DNA of 64,000 bases from Candidatus Babelota bacterium (GCA_029262555.1 JAJCZE010000003.1:1-64000), one strand, 5' to 3'. Shown: positions 8,083 through 17,370, counted from the stretch's first letter. Translations and numbers: made by a program. Notes: generated from the letters alone by a model not told the origin.

Positions 8083-8607
8083 ATGAATCAAATGGAACAA
8101 CCACAACTCTATGATATTTTTCCTGAATGGCATATTCCTTTTTGGCAAACCAATTGGTTTTTCTGGGTAATAACCTGCAGTATTCTACTCATCGCAATCG
8201 GTTTTTTTTATCTGGGATATCGGTGGCATACAGCGAAAAATAAATCTGAAACTCCGTATTGGCAACAAACGCTCTCACTGATCGAAACGCTTCAACAAAA
8301 AGAATACACTTCTACAGAGCACAGCAAGCAGTGCTATTTTCTTCTCACAGCCGCATTAAAAACATATCTGAATAAACGATTCGCCTATCCTATTACAAGC
8401 GCAACAGATGAGCAGGCTGCGCAGCACATAGATGCAACTGATCTTGATTTAAAACTGAAAAAAAATATACAGGAAATTTTTCGTGGATGCGTGTTGATCA
8501 AATTTGCAAATCAACAAGCATTAGATGAGCAAGTGCAAGAGCATTTAACTCTCGCTCGAGAAGTGGTGCAAAAAACGATACCTAAAATAGACAGCAAAAC
8601 TGCTTAA
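8083..8607 (+). CDS. DUF4381-like single-pass membrane protein of MoxR/Bat-type loci
   Basis: The 174-residue protein starts with a short extracytoplasmic segment containing LYDIFPEWHIPFW, then one membrane helix (about residues 26-46, FFWVITCSILLIAIGFFYLGY) and a helical cytosolic domain. The layout (short proline/tryptophan-containing lead, one helix, helical tail with a TAALKTYLNKRF segment) matches proteins next to DUF58 genes, generally annotated DUF4381. It follows the DUF58 gene closely, so the two are probably co-expressed partners. Its stop codon shares the palindrome TTAA with the stop of the convergent NifU-like gene. Confidence 0.6.
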   Translation: MNQMEQPQLYDIFPEWHIPFWQTNWFFWVITCSILLIAIGFFYLGYRWHTAKNKSETPYWQQTLSLIETLQQKEYTSTEHSKQCYFLLTAALKTYLNKRFAYPITSATDEQAAQHIDATDLDLKLKKNIQEIFRGCVLIKFANQQALDEQVQEHLTLAREVVQKTIPKIDSKTA

Positions 8608-8843
8608 TCTTCATCAACAGCAATTACTTCCGTTATCTCAGGAACCTTTTCTTTAATCTTTTCTTCTACACCCAATTTAAGCGTATACAAAGAAATAGGG
8701 CACCCTACACAGGCGCCCTTAAATTTCACGTACAATTTTGAATCTTGCACAGATTCCACAGTGATATCACCACCGTGTGAGTGGAGGTATGGTCGAACTT
8801 CGTCCAGCGCATTTTCAATATCTTGCGCCAACTTTTTGTTCAA
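8604..8843 (-). CDS. NifU C-terminal-domain iron-sulfur scaffold protein
   Basis: The small protein consists of one NifU-type domain: ALDEVRPYLHSHGGDITVESV, then KFKGACVGCPIS with the CxxC pair that carries a transient Fe-S cluster, and a VEEKIKEKVPE helix. It is the type of stand-alone scaffold or carrier used to deliver Fe-S clusters in the cytosol. The TTG at 8843 (79 residues) gives the usual family start and abuts the rplQ stop, suggesting translational coupling. A GTG at 8882 inside rplQ would add 13 residues. It is the last gene of the ribosomal run. Confidence 0.85.
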   Translation of the reverse strand: MNKKLAQDIENALDEVRPYLHSHGGDITVESVQDSKLYVKFKGACVGCPISLYTLKLGVEEKIKEKVPEITEVIAVDED

Positions 8844-8844
8844 T

Positions 8845-9201
8845 TTATACCCATTCCAATTGTGCGATCGGTGCAGTATCACTCTGTCTGCGTCCCAATG
8901 GAATCATGCGAGTGTAACCGCCTGGACGATCAACGTATCGAGGAGCAATTTCAGTAAACAACTTCAGAACAGCGTCTTTGTTGTATGGTAAAAGCGCTTG
9001 TACTCGACGACGTGCATTGAAATCATTGCCACCGCGTGCAAGTGTTACTGCTTTTTCTGCAAGTTTTTTCACTTCTTTCAAGCGAGGTTTTGTAGTCACC
9101 AACTTGCCATACGTAATAAGGTGAATCACCTGGTTACGCAACACCGCTTTACGATGCGATGATTTCATATTTAATTTTTTACGACCACTTTGATGCATCA
9201 T
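8845..9201 (-). CDS. rplQ: Ribosomal protein bL17
   Basis: The protein has 118 residues. HRKAVLRNQVIHLITYGKLVTT and the basic ARRRVQALLPYNKDAVLKLFTE region, plus the family end GGYTRMIPLGRR, identify L17 of the large subunit. The opening MMHQSGRKKLN departs from the common MRHRK start but the rest aligns. The start is placed at the ATG at 9201, after an AAAGG site, rather than at a TTG three codons upstream. It follows rpoA by 12 bases, the usual alpha-operon order. Confidence 0.93.
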   Translation of the reverse strand: MMHQSGRKKLNMKSSHRKAVLRNQVIHLITYGKLVTTKPRLKEVKKLAEKAVTLARGGNDFNARRRVQALLPYNKDAVLKLFTEIAPRYVDRPGGYTRMIPLGRRQSDTAPIAQLEWV

Positions 9202-9213
9202 AACGCACAACCT

Positions 9214-10272
9214 TTAGTTTGTTCCTTTAGATGCCAATACTTTCTTAACATCTTCTTCGTTAACATTCATACCAAAACGAAGTCCAAATGCTTTCATGCA
9301 ATCTTTCACTTCATTGAGTGACTTTTTGCCGAAGTTTTTAATCTTCAGAGCATTTTCTTCTGGTACATTTACTAAATCAATAACACGCTTAATTTCCGCA
9401 TTAATCAAACAGTTGTGCGCGCGCACTGAAAGCTCAAGCTCTTCAATCGGCTTTAAAAGAAGTTCAACAGGAACATCTTTCAATCCAAGCTTATCAAGCT
9501 CTAGTGGCTCAACAACTACTTCTTCTTCTGGAAGCTCTGAAATATCATTAAACGGAATTTCAGTACTCGTCAGAAAGTGCTCCAACTGCGTACGTAATAC
9601 AGAAACAGCATAATGAACAACGCTAAACGGATTTTCAGAACCATTCGTATGGATCTTAAGAATCAATTTATCGTAGTCAATATCTTTACCAACACGTGTT
9701 TTTTCAATATCAAATACAACCTTGCAAATAGGAGAGAACATCGCATCAAGATAAATACGACCATCTTCTTGGTAGGCAGTATCTTTTGGCCATTGTGCTT
9801 GCTGATAACCACGTCCGTTTTCAACAAAAAACTCAATGTCGAGTTCTCCGCCATCTGCAACGTGAGCAATCACATGATCAGGGTTGATAAGTTCAAGATG
9901 ATCATCAGCTTGAATATCAGCAACCGTTACTGTTTTTTCACCAGTAATGTTCAATTTCATTTTACCAGGATTGCCGCTTTTATTGCGAACTACAATCTGC
10001 TTAATATTAAGAATAACCTGTAATGAATCTTCAACAACTCCAGGAATTGCAGTGAACTCATTATTTGCATTCTTAATAATTACAGATGTAACCGCAGCGC
10101 CTTCAACAGACCCAAGCAATACTCTTCTCAGCGCATTGCCAAGGGTATGGCCAAAGCCCGGCTCCAACGGCTGTGCAACGAGCTCACCGTAAGTTTCGCT
10201 TAGCGTTTTCTTATCCCAGGTTAATTTGGGAATAGTCAACGGCTTGTACTCTTTTTCTCTTGTTGTTTCCAT
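9214..10272 (-). CDS. rpoA: RNA polymerase alpha subunit
   Basis: The 352-residue protein shows the N-terminal dimerisation and assembly domain (EPLEPGFGHTLGNALRRVLL-like stretch around residues 30-55, AVTSV, and ITGEKTVTVADI) and, after an acidic linker (EELPEEEVVVEPLEL), the C-terminal domain LSVRAHNCLINAEIKRVIDL with the helix-hairpin-helix that binds UP elements and activators. The ATG at 10272 is chosen because GGGGAGG precedes it; an upstream start would include that site. It sits between rpsD and rplQ. Confidence 0.95.
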   Translation of the reverse strand: METTREKEYKPLTIPKLTWDKKTLSETYGELVAQPLEPGFGHTLGNALRRVLLGSVEGAAVTSVIIKNANNEFTAIPGVVEDSLQVILNIKQIVVRNKSGNPGKMKLNITGEKTVTVADIQADDHLELINPDHVIAHVADGGELDIEFFVENGRGYQQAQWPKDTAYQEDGRIYLDAMFSPICKVVFDIEKTRVGKDIDYDKLILKIHTNGSENPFSVVHYAVSVLRTQLEHFLTSTEIPFNDISELPEEEVVVEPLELDKLGLKDVPVELLLKPIEELELSVRAHNCLINAEIKRVIDLVNVPEENALKIKNFGKKSLNEVKDCMKAFGLRFGMNVNEEDVKKVLASKGTN

Positions 10273-10335
10273 GTAACCTCCCCTAATCGGGCTCAAAAAG
10301 GTTAATACTAATACTGCTTACCAACCAGTGCTCAA

Positions 10336-10887
10336 TTATTTAGAATACAACTCAACGATGAGGTGTTCTTCAATTGGAGCTTGAATGTCTGTGCGCACTG
10401 GAAGACGCAACACACGGCCCTTATACGTTTTTTTATCAAGTTCAAGCCACTCAGGCACTTTGATACCTAAGTTCAAACGCTTATCAACAACTTGTTCCAT
10501 AAATGCTTTATGTTCTAAAGCAGACGGAATCAAAGAAATCTCATCCCCTACAGATACTAAAAAGGATGGAGATGATACTTTTTCACCGTTAACAGTAACA
10601 TGCCCGTGCACAATCATTTGACGTGCTTGCGTACGAGTAGTTGCCATTTTTAAGCGATAAAAAACATTATCGATACGACGCTCTAATAGGCTCAATAGAT
10701 TGTCACCCGGAGCACCTTGTGCATGCACAGCATTTGCAAAAAAACGTCTAAATTGACGCTCGCGCATACCATACATTTGTTTTACTTTTTGCTTCTCTTG
10801 CAGCTGACGACCGTACTCAGACATTTTTTTAGGTCGTTTACCTTTAGGAGCATCTTTCTTTTGTTCTACTGTATTTTTTTCAACCAT
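10336..10887 (-). CDS. rpsD: Ribosomal protein uS4
   Basis: At 183 residues this S4 is shorter than the roughly 200-residue norm. The start MVEKNTVEQKKDAPKGKRPKK lacks the usual N-terminal RYxGP motif and any zinc-binding cysteines. The core is standard: SEYGRQLQEKQKVKQMYGMRERQFRRFF, then the S4 RNA-binding domain RRIDNVFYRLKMATTRTQARQMIVHGHVTVNG (about residues 90-120). S4 is a primary 16S rRNA binder and in some bacteria represses the alpha operon. Gene order rpsK-rpsD-rpoA is conventional. Confidence 0.93.
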   Translation of the reverse strand: MVEKNTVEQKKDAPKGKRPKKMSEYGRQLQEKQKVKQMYGMRERQFRRFFANAVHAQGAPGDNLLSLLERRIDNVFYRLKMATTRTQARQMIVHGHVTVNGEKVSSPSFLVSVGDEISLIPSALEHKAFMEQVVDKRLNLGIKVPEWLELDKKTYKGRVLRLPVRTDIQAPIEEHLIVELYSK

Positions 10888-10916
10888 AAATCATACCATT
10901 CTTTGTTAGCAAACTA

Positions 10917-11300
10917 TTATACTCGACGCTTCTTAGGTGCACGACATCCATTGTGAGGAAGAGGAGTCACATCACGCAATAAATTAATTGTAAAACCTGC
11001 TGCCTGAAGTGATCGAACAATAGAATCTCTGCCAGAACCAGGACCCTGCAAGTTTACTTCTAAGTTTCTAATTCCCAACCCCTTCATATCTTTCACCAAA
11101 GTGGTTGCTACCTGTGATGCAGCAAAAGGAGTTCCCTTACGAGATCCTTTAAACCCAAGTCTTCCCGAGCTTCCAGATAGCAATACATCACCATCTGTAG
11201 TAGTAATAGTAACGAGGGTGTTGTTAAAAGTAGAACGTACATGCGCTACCGCAGAGTCAACATGACGTTTTTGCTTTTTTGTTTTCTTTTTGTAAGCCAT
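10917..11300 (-). CDS. rpsK: Ribosomal protein uS11
   Basis: The protein has 127 residues. VAHVRSTFNNTLVTITTTDG and GLGIRNLEVNLQGPGSGRDS identify the platform protein S11, and the C-terminal PLPHNGCRAPKKRRV is the invariant family tail. It lies between rpsM (19-base gap) and rpsD. Confidence 0.95.
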   Translation of the reverse strand: MAYKKKTKKQKRHVDSAVAHVRSTFNNTLVTITTTDGDVLLSGSSGRLGFKGSRKGTPFAASQVATTLVKDMKGLGIRNLEVNLQGPGSGRDSIVRSLQAAGFTINLLRDVTPLPHNGCRAPKKRRV

Positions 11301-11319
11301 TCTGCTTTGTTACCTCTTA

Positions 11320-11703
11320 TTATTTCTTAGTTACTTTCTTCTTCATTGCAACAGCTTGTCGTTTTGGACCTTTACGCGTACGCGCATTAGTCTTTGTACG
11401 CTGCCCACGAGTTGGCAAACCTCTTTTATGACGCAAGCCACGATATGCACCGATTTCTTGTAAACGCTTAATGTTTAGAGTTACTTCCTTACGAAGCTCC
11501 CCTTCAGCAGTATATGCAGCGGTGATTTCTTTTTGGATCGCAACCACTTCATGATCGGTGAGCTCTCTTACGCGCTTATCCAAACTAATTTTTAATTTAT
11601 TCAAAATATCGCGAGATGATTTCACGCCGATACCATGAACATAAGTAAGCCCGTATTCTATTCGCTTTTTGTCAGGTATGTTAACACCTTCTATTCTAGC
11701 CAT
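11320..11703 (-). CDS. rpsM: Ribosomal protein uS13
   Basis: The protein has 127 residues. It opens [14 protein letters not shown] and has the helix-two-turn-helix region [14 protein letters not shown] and the tail motif [25 protein letters not shown] that contacts tRNA and inter-subunit bridges. It starts only 3 bases after the rpmJ stop, a sign of translational coupling in the alpha operon. Confidence 0.95.
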   Translation of the reverse strand: MARIEGVNIPDKKRIEYGLTYVHGIGVKSSRDILNKLKISLDKRVRELTDHEVVAIQKEITAAYTAEGELRKEVTLNIKRLQEIGAYRGLRHKRGLPTRGQRTKTNARTRKGPKRQAVAMKKKVTKK

Positions 11704-11706
11704 ATA

Positions 11707-11823
11707 CTAACCTTGTCGTTGTTTATGCTTAGGGTTTTTCTTACAAATAACCCGTACTACGCCCGCACGTTTAATAGTACGGCAATCTTTACACATTTTT
11801 TTTACTGATGTACGCACTTTCAT
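11707..11823 (-). CDS. rpmJ: Ribosomal protein bL36
   Basis: This 38-codon gene lies in the gap between rpsM and infA. It translates as [20 protein letters not shown] followed by [18 protein letters not shown]. The zinc ligands C11, C14, C27 and H33 are all present, marking the zinc-binding form. It lies between infA and rpsM, the normal position in the spc/alpha junction. Confidence 0.93.
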   Translation of the reverse strand: MKVRTSVKKMCKDCRTIKRAGVVRVICKKNPKHKQRQG

Positions 11824-11837
11824 AATATCTCTTTCAG

Positions 11838-12065
11838 TTATTTCTTATGGCGTAAAATAATACGGCCACGGGTCAAATCATACGGAGAAAGTTCCATTGT
11901 CACTTTATCGCCTGGTAGAATACGAATGTAGTGCATGCGCATTTTACCCGATACGTGAGCTAATACTTCATGACCACCTTCAATTTCAACCCGAAACATT
12001 GCGTTTGGCAACGTTTCGTTTACTACCCCTTCAATGCGAATTATGCCTTCTTTTGGTTGCTTCAT
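11838..12065 (-). CDS. infA: Translation initiation factor IF-1
   Basis: The 75-residue protein is a single S1-like OB fold: [23 protein letters not shown], then [33 protein letters not shown]. It binds the A site of the 30S subunit during initiation. The start codon overlaps the map stop by four bases (ATGA-type), implying coupled translation. Confidence 0.94.
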   Translation of the reverse strand: MKQPKEGIIRIEGVVNETLPNAMFRVEIEGGHEVLAHVSGKMRMHYIRILPGDKVTMELSPYDLTRGRIILRHKK

Positions 12066-12841
12066 AATGAATCACTGGCTGCATTCGCAGCGGTTGTACG
12101 TGTTAAAATCTTCGGCCCATTTTCAGTCACTACTACCGTATCCTCAACGTGCGCGGCAAGACTTTTATCCGCCGTTTTTACTGTCCATCCATCATCAGTA
12201 ATATACACGTCATGTGTCCCCATTGTTGTCATTGGCTCAATCGCGAATGCCATTCCGGCACGCAATATCGGCCCTTGCCCAGCGGATCCAACATTGAGGA
12301 TTTCTGGCTCTTCATGCATTTGCTTTCCAATTCCATGGCCCGCAAAATCACGAATAATACCATATCCTTCAGCTTCAATTTCTTTTTGAATTGCAGCAGA
12401 AATATCGCCCAGTCGATTACCCGGACGAGCTTGCTCAATTCCCTTATTTAATGCACGCTGTGCGTTTTCAATAAAACGAGCAACGTCATGAGGCGCTTGT
12501 CCAACATAGAATGATCGAGCCATATCAGCACAATACCCATTCCATGAAGCACACACATCCACTTTCACCAAGTCACCATTCTTAAGAACAACTTTGGCAG
12601 ATGGAACCCCATGCACAACCACATCGTTTACCGATATGCAACTTGAATGCTGATAGCCCATATACCCCTTAGTTTTTGACTCCATGCCCTTCGCCTTAAT
12701 GCGGGATTCAATGGCCTGATCAATTTCTAAAGTGGTAGTACCCGCTTTAACGAGTGGAGCAATTTCTTGAAAAATTTCAACAAGTCGCGCACCCGCTTGT
12801 TCCATTTTGCGAATAGCAACTTTGTTTTTTATTGTAATCAC
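12062..12841 (-). CDS. map: Type I methionine aminopeptidase
   Basis: The 259-residue enzyme removes the initiator methionine from new proteins. Metal ligands appear in order: [20 protein letters not shown] (two Asp), [14 protein letters not shown] (His), FAIEPM (Glu) and AHVEDTVVV (Glu). Length and the absence of an N-terminal extension fit the bacterial type Ia enzyme. It overlaps adk and infA by four bases each. Its place between adk and infA is conserved in many bacteria. Confidence 0.94.
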   Translation of the reverse strand: MITIKNKVAIRKMEQAGARLVEIFQEIAPLVKAGTTTLEIDQAIESRIKAKGMESKTKGYMGYQHSSCISVNDVVVHGVPSAKVVLKNGDLVKVDVCASWNGYCADMARSFYVGQAPHDVARFIENAQRALNKGIEQARPGNRLGDISAAIQKEIEAEGYGIIRDFAGHGIGKQMHEEPEILNVGSAGQGPILRAGMAFAIEPMTTMGTHDVYITDDGWTVKTADKSLAAHVEDTVVVTENGPKILTRTTAANAASDSL

Positions 12842-13524
12842 AGACTCACCCCTAAACGTTCTTTAAATTCTGTAAAGAGCTGGTCGATAGGCAAATCACT
12901 CTTAAATTCACGTATTTCATATCCAGCATCTTCATAATGTGAAAGCAGATCATTTTCATGTAAATGATATACCTTCAAGCGCTCTTTAATTGCATCAGCA
13001 GTATCATCTTTTCTTTTGATAAGTTCTGATCCACACGCATCACACATCATATCATTGGCTGGAACAAAAGATGATGTTGGCTTAAGAGAATAAACACGTT
13101 GGCACGATTTATTTTTACAAATATATCGATTAACTAATCTATCAACTACCACATCGTCATCTATAACAAATTTTGCGACAACTACCTGGGCAGCATCTCC
13201 CAACTGATCTGCAAGCGCATTAAAATCACGCGCCTGATTTACCGTACGAGGGTATCCATCCAAAATGACTACATCAGACTGCTGTTGTCCCTTTTTGAAC
13301 CAATCAAAGACCATTTGGCTTATAAGGCCATCAGATACTAGTTTACCAGATTTTATGGCAAAATCTATGCTCTTTCCGATCTCTGTTTGCTTTGCAATAT
13401 GCTTACGGCAAAGATCCCCAGTTGATACCTGCGTCCATCCAAGTTTTTGAACGCACTCCTGAGACAATGTACCCTTTCCAGAGCCAGGTGGACCTATAAA
13501 CAATATAACCCTATCGATGCTCAA
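12838..13524 (-). CDS. adk: Adenylate kinase
   Basis: The 228-residue enzyme interconverts ATP + AMP and 2 ADP. The P-loop is GPPGSGKGT (about residues 11-19), the AMP site STGDLCRKHI, and DGYPRTVNQA replaces the common DGFPRT. The LID domain carries four cysteines (ICKNKSCQ and CDACGSE), suggesting a structural zinc, though the first pair has spacing C-x4-C rather than C-x2-C. It overlaps secY and map by four bases each. Confidence 0.93.
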   Translation of the reverse strand: MSIDRVILFIGPPGSGKGTLSQECVQKLGWTQVSTGDLCRKHIAKQTEIGKSIDFAIKSGKLVSDGLISQMVFDWFKKGQQQSDVVILDGYPRTVNQARDFNALADQLGDAAQVVVAKFVIDDDVVVDRLVNRYICKNKSCQRVYSLKPTSSFVPANDMMCDACGSELIKRKDDTADAIKERLKVYHLHENDLLSHYEDAGYEIREFKSDLPIDQLFTEFKERLGVSL

Positions 13525-14843
13525 CGCGACCCCCTACCCTGCATTTTTCCAGAAGTCAGGAATCCTTCATATCTGTGTTCGATAAGGTAAGATTCAACCT
13601 GTGAAGCAGTCTCTAGAGCTACCCCAACCATAATAAGCATTCCTGTACCACTCAACGTACTCAAATAGAACGGTAAGCGAAGAACTGCATAAATCAAGTT
13701 AGGAGCGATGGCTAAGCAACCAAGATAGATTGCGCCCACAAGACCAAGCCGTGTAAGTAAAAAGTTAAAAAATTCTGCAGTTTTTTTACCCGGACGAATT
13801 CCAGGAATAAAACCACCGCTTTTTTTAATATTTTCTGCCAGCTCATCTGGATTGTAAACCATTGCTGTATAGAAAAAAGAGAAAAATATAATCAATACAA
13901 AATCAATTGCATTATACACCAATCCTGTTGGTGTAAGGCTTTCGGAAATCCATTTAAAAATGGTGAATCGAGACGCTAAAAATGCCGCCATAAAAAGAGG
14001 GACGTTCAAAACCGCATTAGAGAAAATAACTGGCATAATACCAGCAGTATTAATCTTAAACGGAATATATGAACTTTGCCCTGCATACATACGCTGGCCA
14101 ACAACTCGACGAGTATACTGCACGGGAACTTTTCGGTCCCCTTTTTCCAAAAACACAATACTCGCTGCCATACCCACAAAAATCGCAAGTAATAACAGTG
14201 CAATAACAGGATCCATTATTTTATCCTGTACCGCTTGTAGCGTAGTAATAATATCATGCGGAAAACGAGCAACGATACCTGCAAAAATGATCATAGAGCT
14301 TCCGCTCCCGACGCCATGAAGTGCAATTTGCTCTCCCAACCACATCACAACAATTGAGCCAATAGTTAAAGAAAACATAAACATGATGCGGAATGCCCAG
14401 CCTGGATCAAGTACTAATCCATAGTTTTCAACTACCATCGCATAACTGAAGCTTTGCATAATCGAAATACCAAGCGCGAGATATCGAGTGTATTGGTTGA
14501 TGATCTTTTTGCCATATTCGCCTTCTTTTGAAAGCTCTTCTAAAGAAGGAACAGACATGCTCAAAATCTGCATCATAATCGAAGCAGTAATATACGGCAT
14601 AATCCCAAGCGCAAATAAAGTACATTGCTTAAGATTGCCTCCAGAAAACATATCTAAATACGAAAACAGTCCACCAAGGCCACTCTTCTGGCCCATGAAC
14701 TGTTGAAGCTGTTGCAAATCGATACCAATCACAGGAATATGATTTCCAATGCGATACACAATAAGTGCCGCAAACGTGAAAAACAATTTTCTGCGAAGGT
14801 CTGCTATTTTAAAAATGTTCAGAACGTTTTTTAGCAGTATCAC
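13521..14843 (-). CDS. secY: Protein translocase channel SecY
   Basis: The 440-residue protein with ten predicted membrane helices is the SecYEG pore. RRKLFFTFAALIVYRIGNHIPVIG is the first helix, GLGGLFSYLDMFSGGNL contains the plug region, and KSGGFIPGIRPGKKTAEFF is the cytosolic loop before helix 9. It is the route for the many signal-peptide proteins in this window. The position between rplO and adk is canonical for the spc operon. Confidence 0.95.
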   Translation of the reverse strand: MILLKNVLNIFKIADLRRKLFFTFAALIVYRIGNHIPVIGIDLQQLQQFMGQKSGLGGLFSYLDMFSGGNLKQCTLFALGIMPYITASIMMQILSMSVPSLEELSKEGEYGKKIINQYTRYLALGISIMQSFSYAMVVENYGLVLDPGWAFRIMFMFSLTIGSIVVMWLGEQIALHGVGSGSSMIIFAGIVARFPHDIITTLQAVQDKIMDPVIALLLLAIFVGMAASIVFLEKGDRKVPVQYTRRVVGQRMYAGQSSYIPFKINTAGIMPVIFSNAVLNVPLFMAAFLASRFTIFKWISESLTPTGLVYNAIDFVLIIFFSFFYTAMVYNPDELAENIKKSGGFIPGIRPGKKTAEFFNFLLTRLGLVGAIYLGCLAIAPNLIYAVLRLPFYLSTLSGTGMLIMVGVALETASQVESYLIEHRYEGFLTSGKMQGRGSR

Positions 14844-14846
14844 TAC

Positions 14847-15296
14847 TTACCCCTTCTGGGTTAAAGCTTTTCCACCTGCATTTTCAATTGATTTACGAGC
14901 TGCTGCGCTAAAAGAATCCGCAACAATAGTAACGGGCTTTTTCAGCTCACCGTCACCTAAAACTTTAAGCGTAAATGGTCTATCTTTACGAGGCTTTACA
15001 ACGCCTTCTTTAATGAGAAGCTCTTTTGTAATTTCTTCATGTGATTCAGCAAGTACATTCAAACCGCTTATATTAACGATATGAACTATTGCTTTGAATC
15101 GTGCGTTAGTAAATCCACGCTTAGGAAGTCGACGATACAAAGGCATTTGTCCACCTTCAAATCCCGGAGCTGCACCACCACCTGAACGAGCTTTTTGCCC
15201 TTTATGACCTTTTCCTGAGGTTCCTCCACGTGAACCACCTCGGCCAACTCTTTTTCTTTTTTTTACTAATGGAGTCAATTTATCGAGTGTAAACAT
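14847..15296 (-). CDS. rplO: Ribosomal protein uL15
   Basis: The protein has 149 residues. The glycine/arginine-rich N-terminus VGRGGSRGGTSGKGHKGQKARSGGG and the segment GGQMPLYRRLPKRGF identify L15, which threads into 23S rRNA. Its ATG overlaps the rpsE stop by one base. In most bacteria rpmD (L30) lies exactly here; there is no space for it. Confidence 0.95.
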   Translation of the reverse strand: MFTLDKLTPLVKKRKRVGRGGSRGGTSGKGHKGQKARSGGGAAPGFEGGQMPLYRRLPKRGFTNARFKAIVHIVNISGLNVLAESHEEITKELLIKEGVVKPRKDRPFTLKVLGDGELKKPVTIVADSFSAAARKSIENAGGKALTQKG

Positions 15297-15808
15297 TACG
15301 CGCCTTTTACCATTTCTTTAACAGTCATTCCACGAAGTTTTGCAAGGCTGTCAGCAGATCGCAATTTAGCAAGTGCATTCAAAGTAGCCTTTGCAACATT
15401 CAGACCATTTGCAGATCCTAATGATTTTGTAAGAGCATCTTCGATTCCTGCCGCATCAATAATCGCACGAATCGCACCACCTGCAATTTTTCCAGTACCT
15501 TTAGAAGCAGGTACAAGAACTACTTTTGCAGCACCATGCTTGCCACGCACTTCATATGGAATTGTTGTACCACGAACTGGCACAGTAATCATATTTTTAC
15601 GCGCTCTGCTTGTCGCTTTAGTAATTGCAGCAGTTGCCTCTTTACTCTTACCAAGTGCAATACCAACCTGACCTTTTTGGTCGCCCGTTACTACAAATGC
15701 AGAGAATGAAAAGCGCTTTCCGCCTTTAGTTACCTTAGTAACTCGTCGAACACTAACAACGTGATCAACAAAATTAGAATCTTTTTCAGTCATTTCTTTT
15801 CTAGCCAT
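15296..15808 (-). CDS. rpsE: Ribosomal protein uS5
   Basis: The protein has 170 residues. [22 protein letters not shown] is the double-stranded RNA-binding-like domain, followed by [18 protein letters not shown] and the C-terminal [21 protein letters not shown]5 helps secure decoding accuracy in the 30S subunit. It is directly followed by rplO with no L30 gene. Confidence 0.95.
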   Translation of the reverse strand: MARKEMTEKDSNFVDHVVSVRRVTKVTKGGKRFSFSAFVVTGDQKGQVGIALGKSKEATAAITKATSRARKNMITVPVRGTTIPYEVRGKHGAAKVVLVPASKGTGKIAGGAIRAIIDAAGIEDALTKSLGSANGLNVAKATLNALAKLRSADSLAKLRGMTVKEMVKGA

Positions 15809-15830
15809 TGTAAACCCTATTAGTTAGGCA

Positions 15831-16184
15831 CTAAATCGTCAAGCCACCTTCACGAATACCATCTGCTAGCGCTTGAACTCGTCCGTGATATTTATATTCA
15901 CCACGATCAAATAATACGCGATCAATACCTTTTTCTTTTGCTTTTTGAGCAAGCTCTTTTCCAACCATATGAGCAACTGCTTTTTTATCTCCAGCAGCAT
16001 TCTCCAATTGTGAAGAAGCAAAGCTCACCACTGTATGATGCTGATTATCATCAATAATTTGACCGTAGATATGCTTGTGGCTGCGAAAAACAGATACGCG
16101 AGGCAAGCTACCTTTTTTTATTGATGAGCGAACACGCAGTGTTCTTCGTTTTGAACGTTTACGATCTTTTCTATTAGTAGCCAC
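15831..16184 (-). CDS. rplR: Ribosomal protein uL18
   Basis: The protein has 117 residues. RVRSSIKKGSLPRVSVFRSHKHIYGQIIDD and the terminal FDRGEYKYHGRVQALADGIREGGL identify L18, which binds 5S rRNA with L5. It lies between rplF and rpsE as usual. Confidence 0.95.
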   Translation of the reverse strand: MATNRKDRKRSKRRTLRVRSSIKKGSLPRVSVFRSHKHIYGQIIDDNQHHTVVSFASSQLENAAGDKKAVAHMVGKELAQKAKEKGIDRVLFDRGEYKYHGRVQALADGIREGGLTI

Positions 16185-16206
16185 TATTCATCCCTATTGA
16201 ATATTA

Positions 16207-16752
16207 TTATTTACCTTTAGCAGCCTTGCGAACAATGTGCTCAGTAGAAAGCTTAACGCCAGTGCCTTTGTATGGCTCTGGACGTCGCAACGCACAAATA
16301 TCACTGCACACTTGCCCAAGCAATTCACGGCTTGCAGATGTAGCAGTCAGTTTTTGACCTGATTTATCCACAGTTATAGTCACACCTTTTGGAACATCAA
16401 AATCAATTTTATGACTATATCCAAGCGTAAATACTATTTTATTACCTGAAACATTCGCCTTGTATCCAAGACCAACAATTTCAACTAGCTTTTCAAATTC
16501 TTTTCGCGAACCAATAATTTCATTTGAAAGAAGCGCTCGGTGCATACCCCATTCTCTATTGATTTCTCGCTTTTTCAGAGAAGCATCTTTAGAAGGAGTA
16601 AGCGCCAAAGCATCGCCTTCAATGGTAGCCGTCAAAATTTCTGGAAGAAAATATGTTCCAGAAGATTTCGGCCCCTTAAAGTGAACCTCTTGGCCTTTTA
16701 CGTCAACGGTTACACCACTAATATCAATTGGTTTTCTTCCAATTTTTGACAT
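16207..16752 (-). CDS. rplF: Ribosomal protein uL6
   Basis: The protein has 181 residues and two L6 repeats. MSKIGRKPIDISGVTVDV begins the first and GYSHKIDFDVPKGVTITV the second; the signature RRPEPYKGTGVK (about residues 153-164) lies near the end. L6 sits near the factor-binding site. Confidence 0.95.
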   Translation of the reverse strand: MSKIGRKPIDISGVTVDVKGQEVHFKGPKSSGTYFLPEILTATIEGDALALTPSKDASLKKREINREWGMHRALLSNEIIGSRKEFEKLVEIVGLGYKANVSGNKIVFTLGYSHKIDFDVPKGVTITVDKSGQKLTATSASRELLGQVCSDICALRRPEPYKGTGVKLSTEHIVRKAAKGK

Positions 16753-16765
16753 CTGAAATCCTCAC

Positions 16766-17158
16766 TTACCAAACGGTACAAATAACCTCGCCCCCAACAC
16801 CCAATTTCTTGGCATCTTTTTGAGTGATTACACCACGATTAGTAGTAAGAATAGAAATTCCTAACCCACCAATAACCGGTTTAATATCACTCACACCAGA
16901 ATAGTTGCGACGGCTGAGTTTACTGACACGCTTAAGCTCGTGGATAGCAGATTCACCACCAACATACTTAAGCCCAATTTTTAATGCTTTCTTATTATCT
17001 TGTTCAGCTTCTTGTACAAAACGGATAAAACCTTCACTCAAAAGAATATCTGCAATTGCTTTATTCATTTTTGACTGAGGCACCATCACAAATGGCTTAC
17101 TAACTTGTAGTCCATTGCGAATAATTGTTAAGAAGTTTCCTACTGTATCCATTGACAT
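16766..17158 (-). CDS. rpsH: Ribosomal protein uS8
   Basis: The protein has 130 residues. DTVGNFLTIIRNGL, the core KRVSKLSRRNYSGVSDIKPV and the signature LGISILTTNRGVITQKDAKKLGVGGEVIC identify S8, a primary 16S rRNA binder and, in enteric bacteria, the translational repressor of the spc operon. I see no obvious repressor target here. Confidence 0.94.
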   Translation of the reverse strand: MSMDTVGNFLTIIRNGLQVSKPFVMVPQSKMNKAIADILLSEGFIRFVQEAEQDNKKALKIGLKYVGGESAIHELKRVSKLSRRNYSGVSDIKPVIGGLGISILTTNRGVITQKDAKKLGVGGEVICTVW

Positions 17159-17168
17159 AGTGCTTTTC

Positions 17169-17354
17169 CTACCAACTAGCTTTCTTCACGCCAGGCAAAT
17201 AGCCTTTAAGGGCATTTTTACGAAAACAAATACGACACATATTAAACATACGCAAATAACCCCGCGGACGGCCACAAAGCTTACATCTATTATACGCTTG
17301 TGTAGAAAACTTTGGTGATCTATTTGCTTTTTCAATTAACGATCTTTTAGCCAT
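17169..17354 (-). CDS. rpsN: Ribosomal protein uS14, zinc-binding type
   Basis: The 61-residue short form has four cysteines in the pattern CxxC-x12-CxxC ([21 protein letters not shown]), the zinc-binding type Z found in Gram-positives and many other phyla. The C-terminus [11 protein letters not shown] is the family end. It sits between rplE and rpsH, the standard place. Confidence 0.95.
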   Translation of the reverse strand: MAKRSLIEKANRSPKFSTQAYNRCKLCGRPRGYLRMFNMCRICFRKNALKGYLPGVKKASW

Positions 17355-17370
17355 AATTCCTCAACTTGTC

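Noticed and set aside
9613-10023. 136-codon frame antisense to rpoA
   Set aside because: A shadow of rpoA on the opposite strand; composition follows the sense codon pattern.
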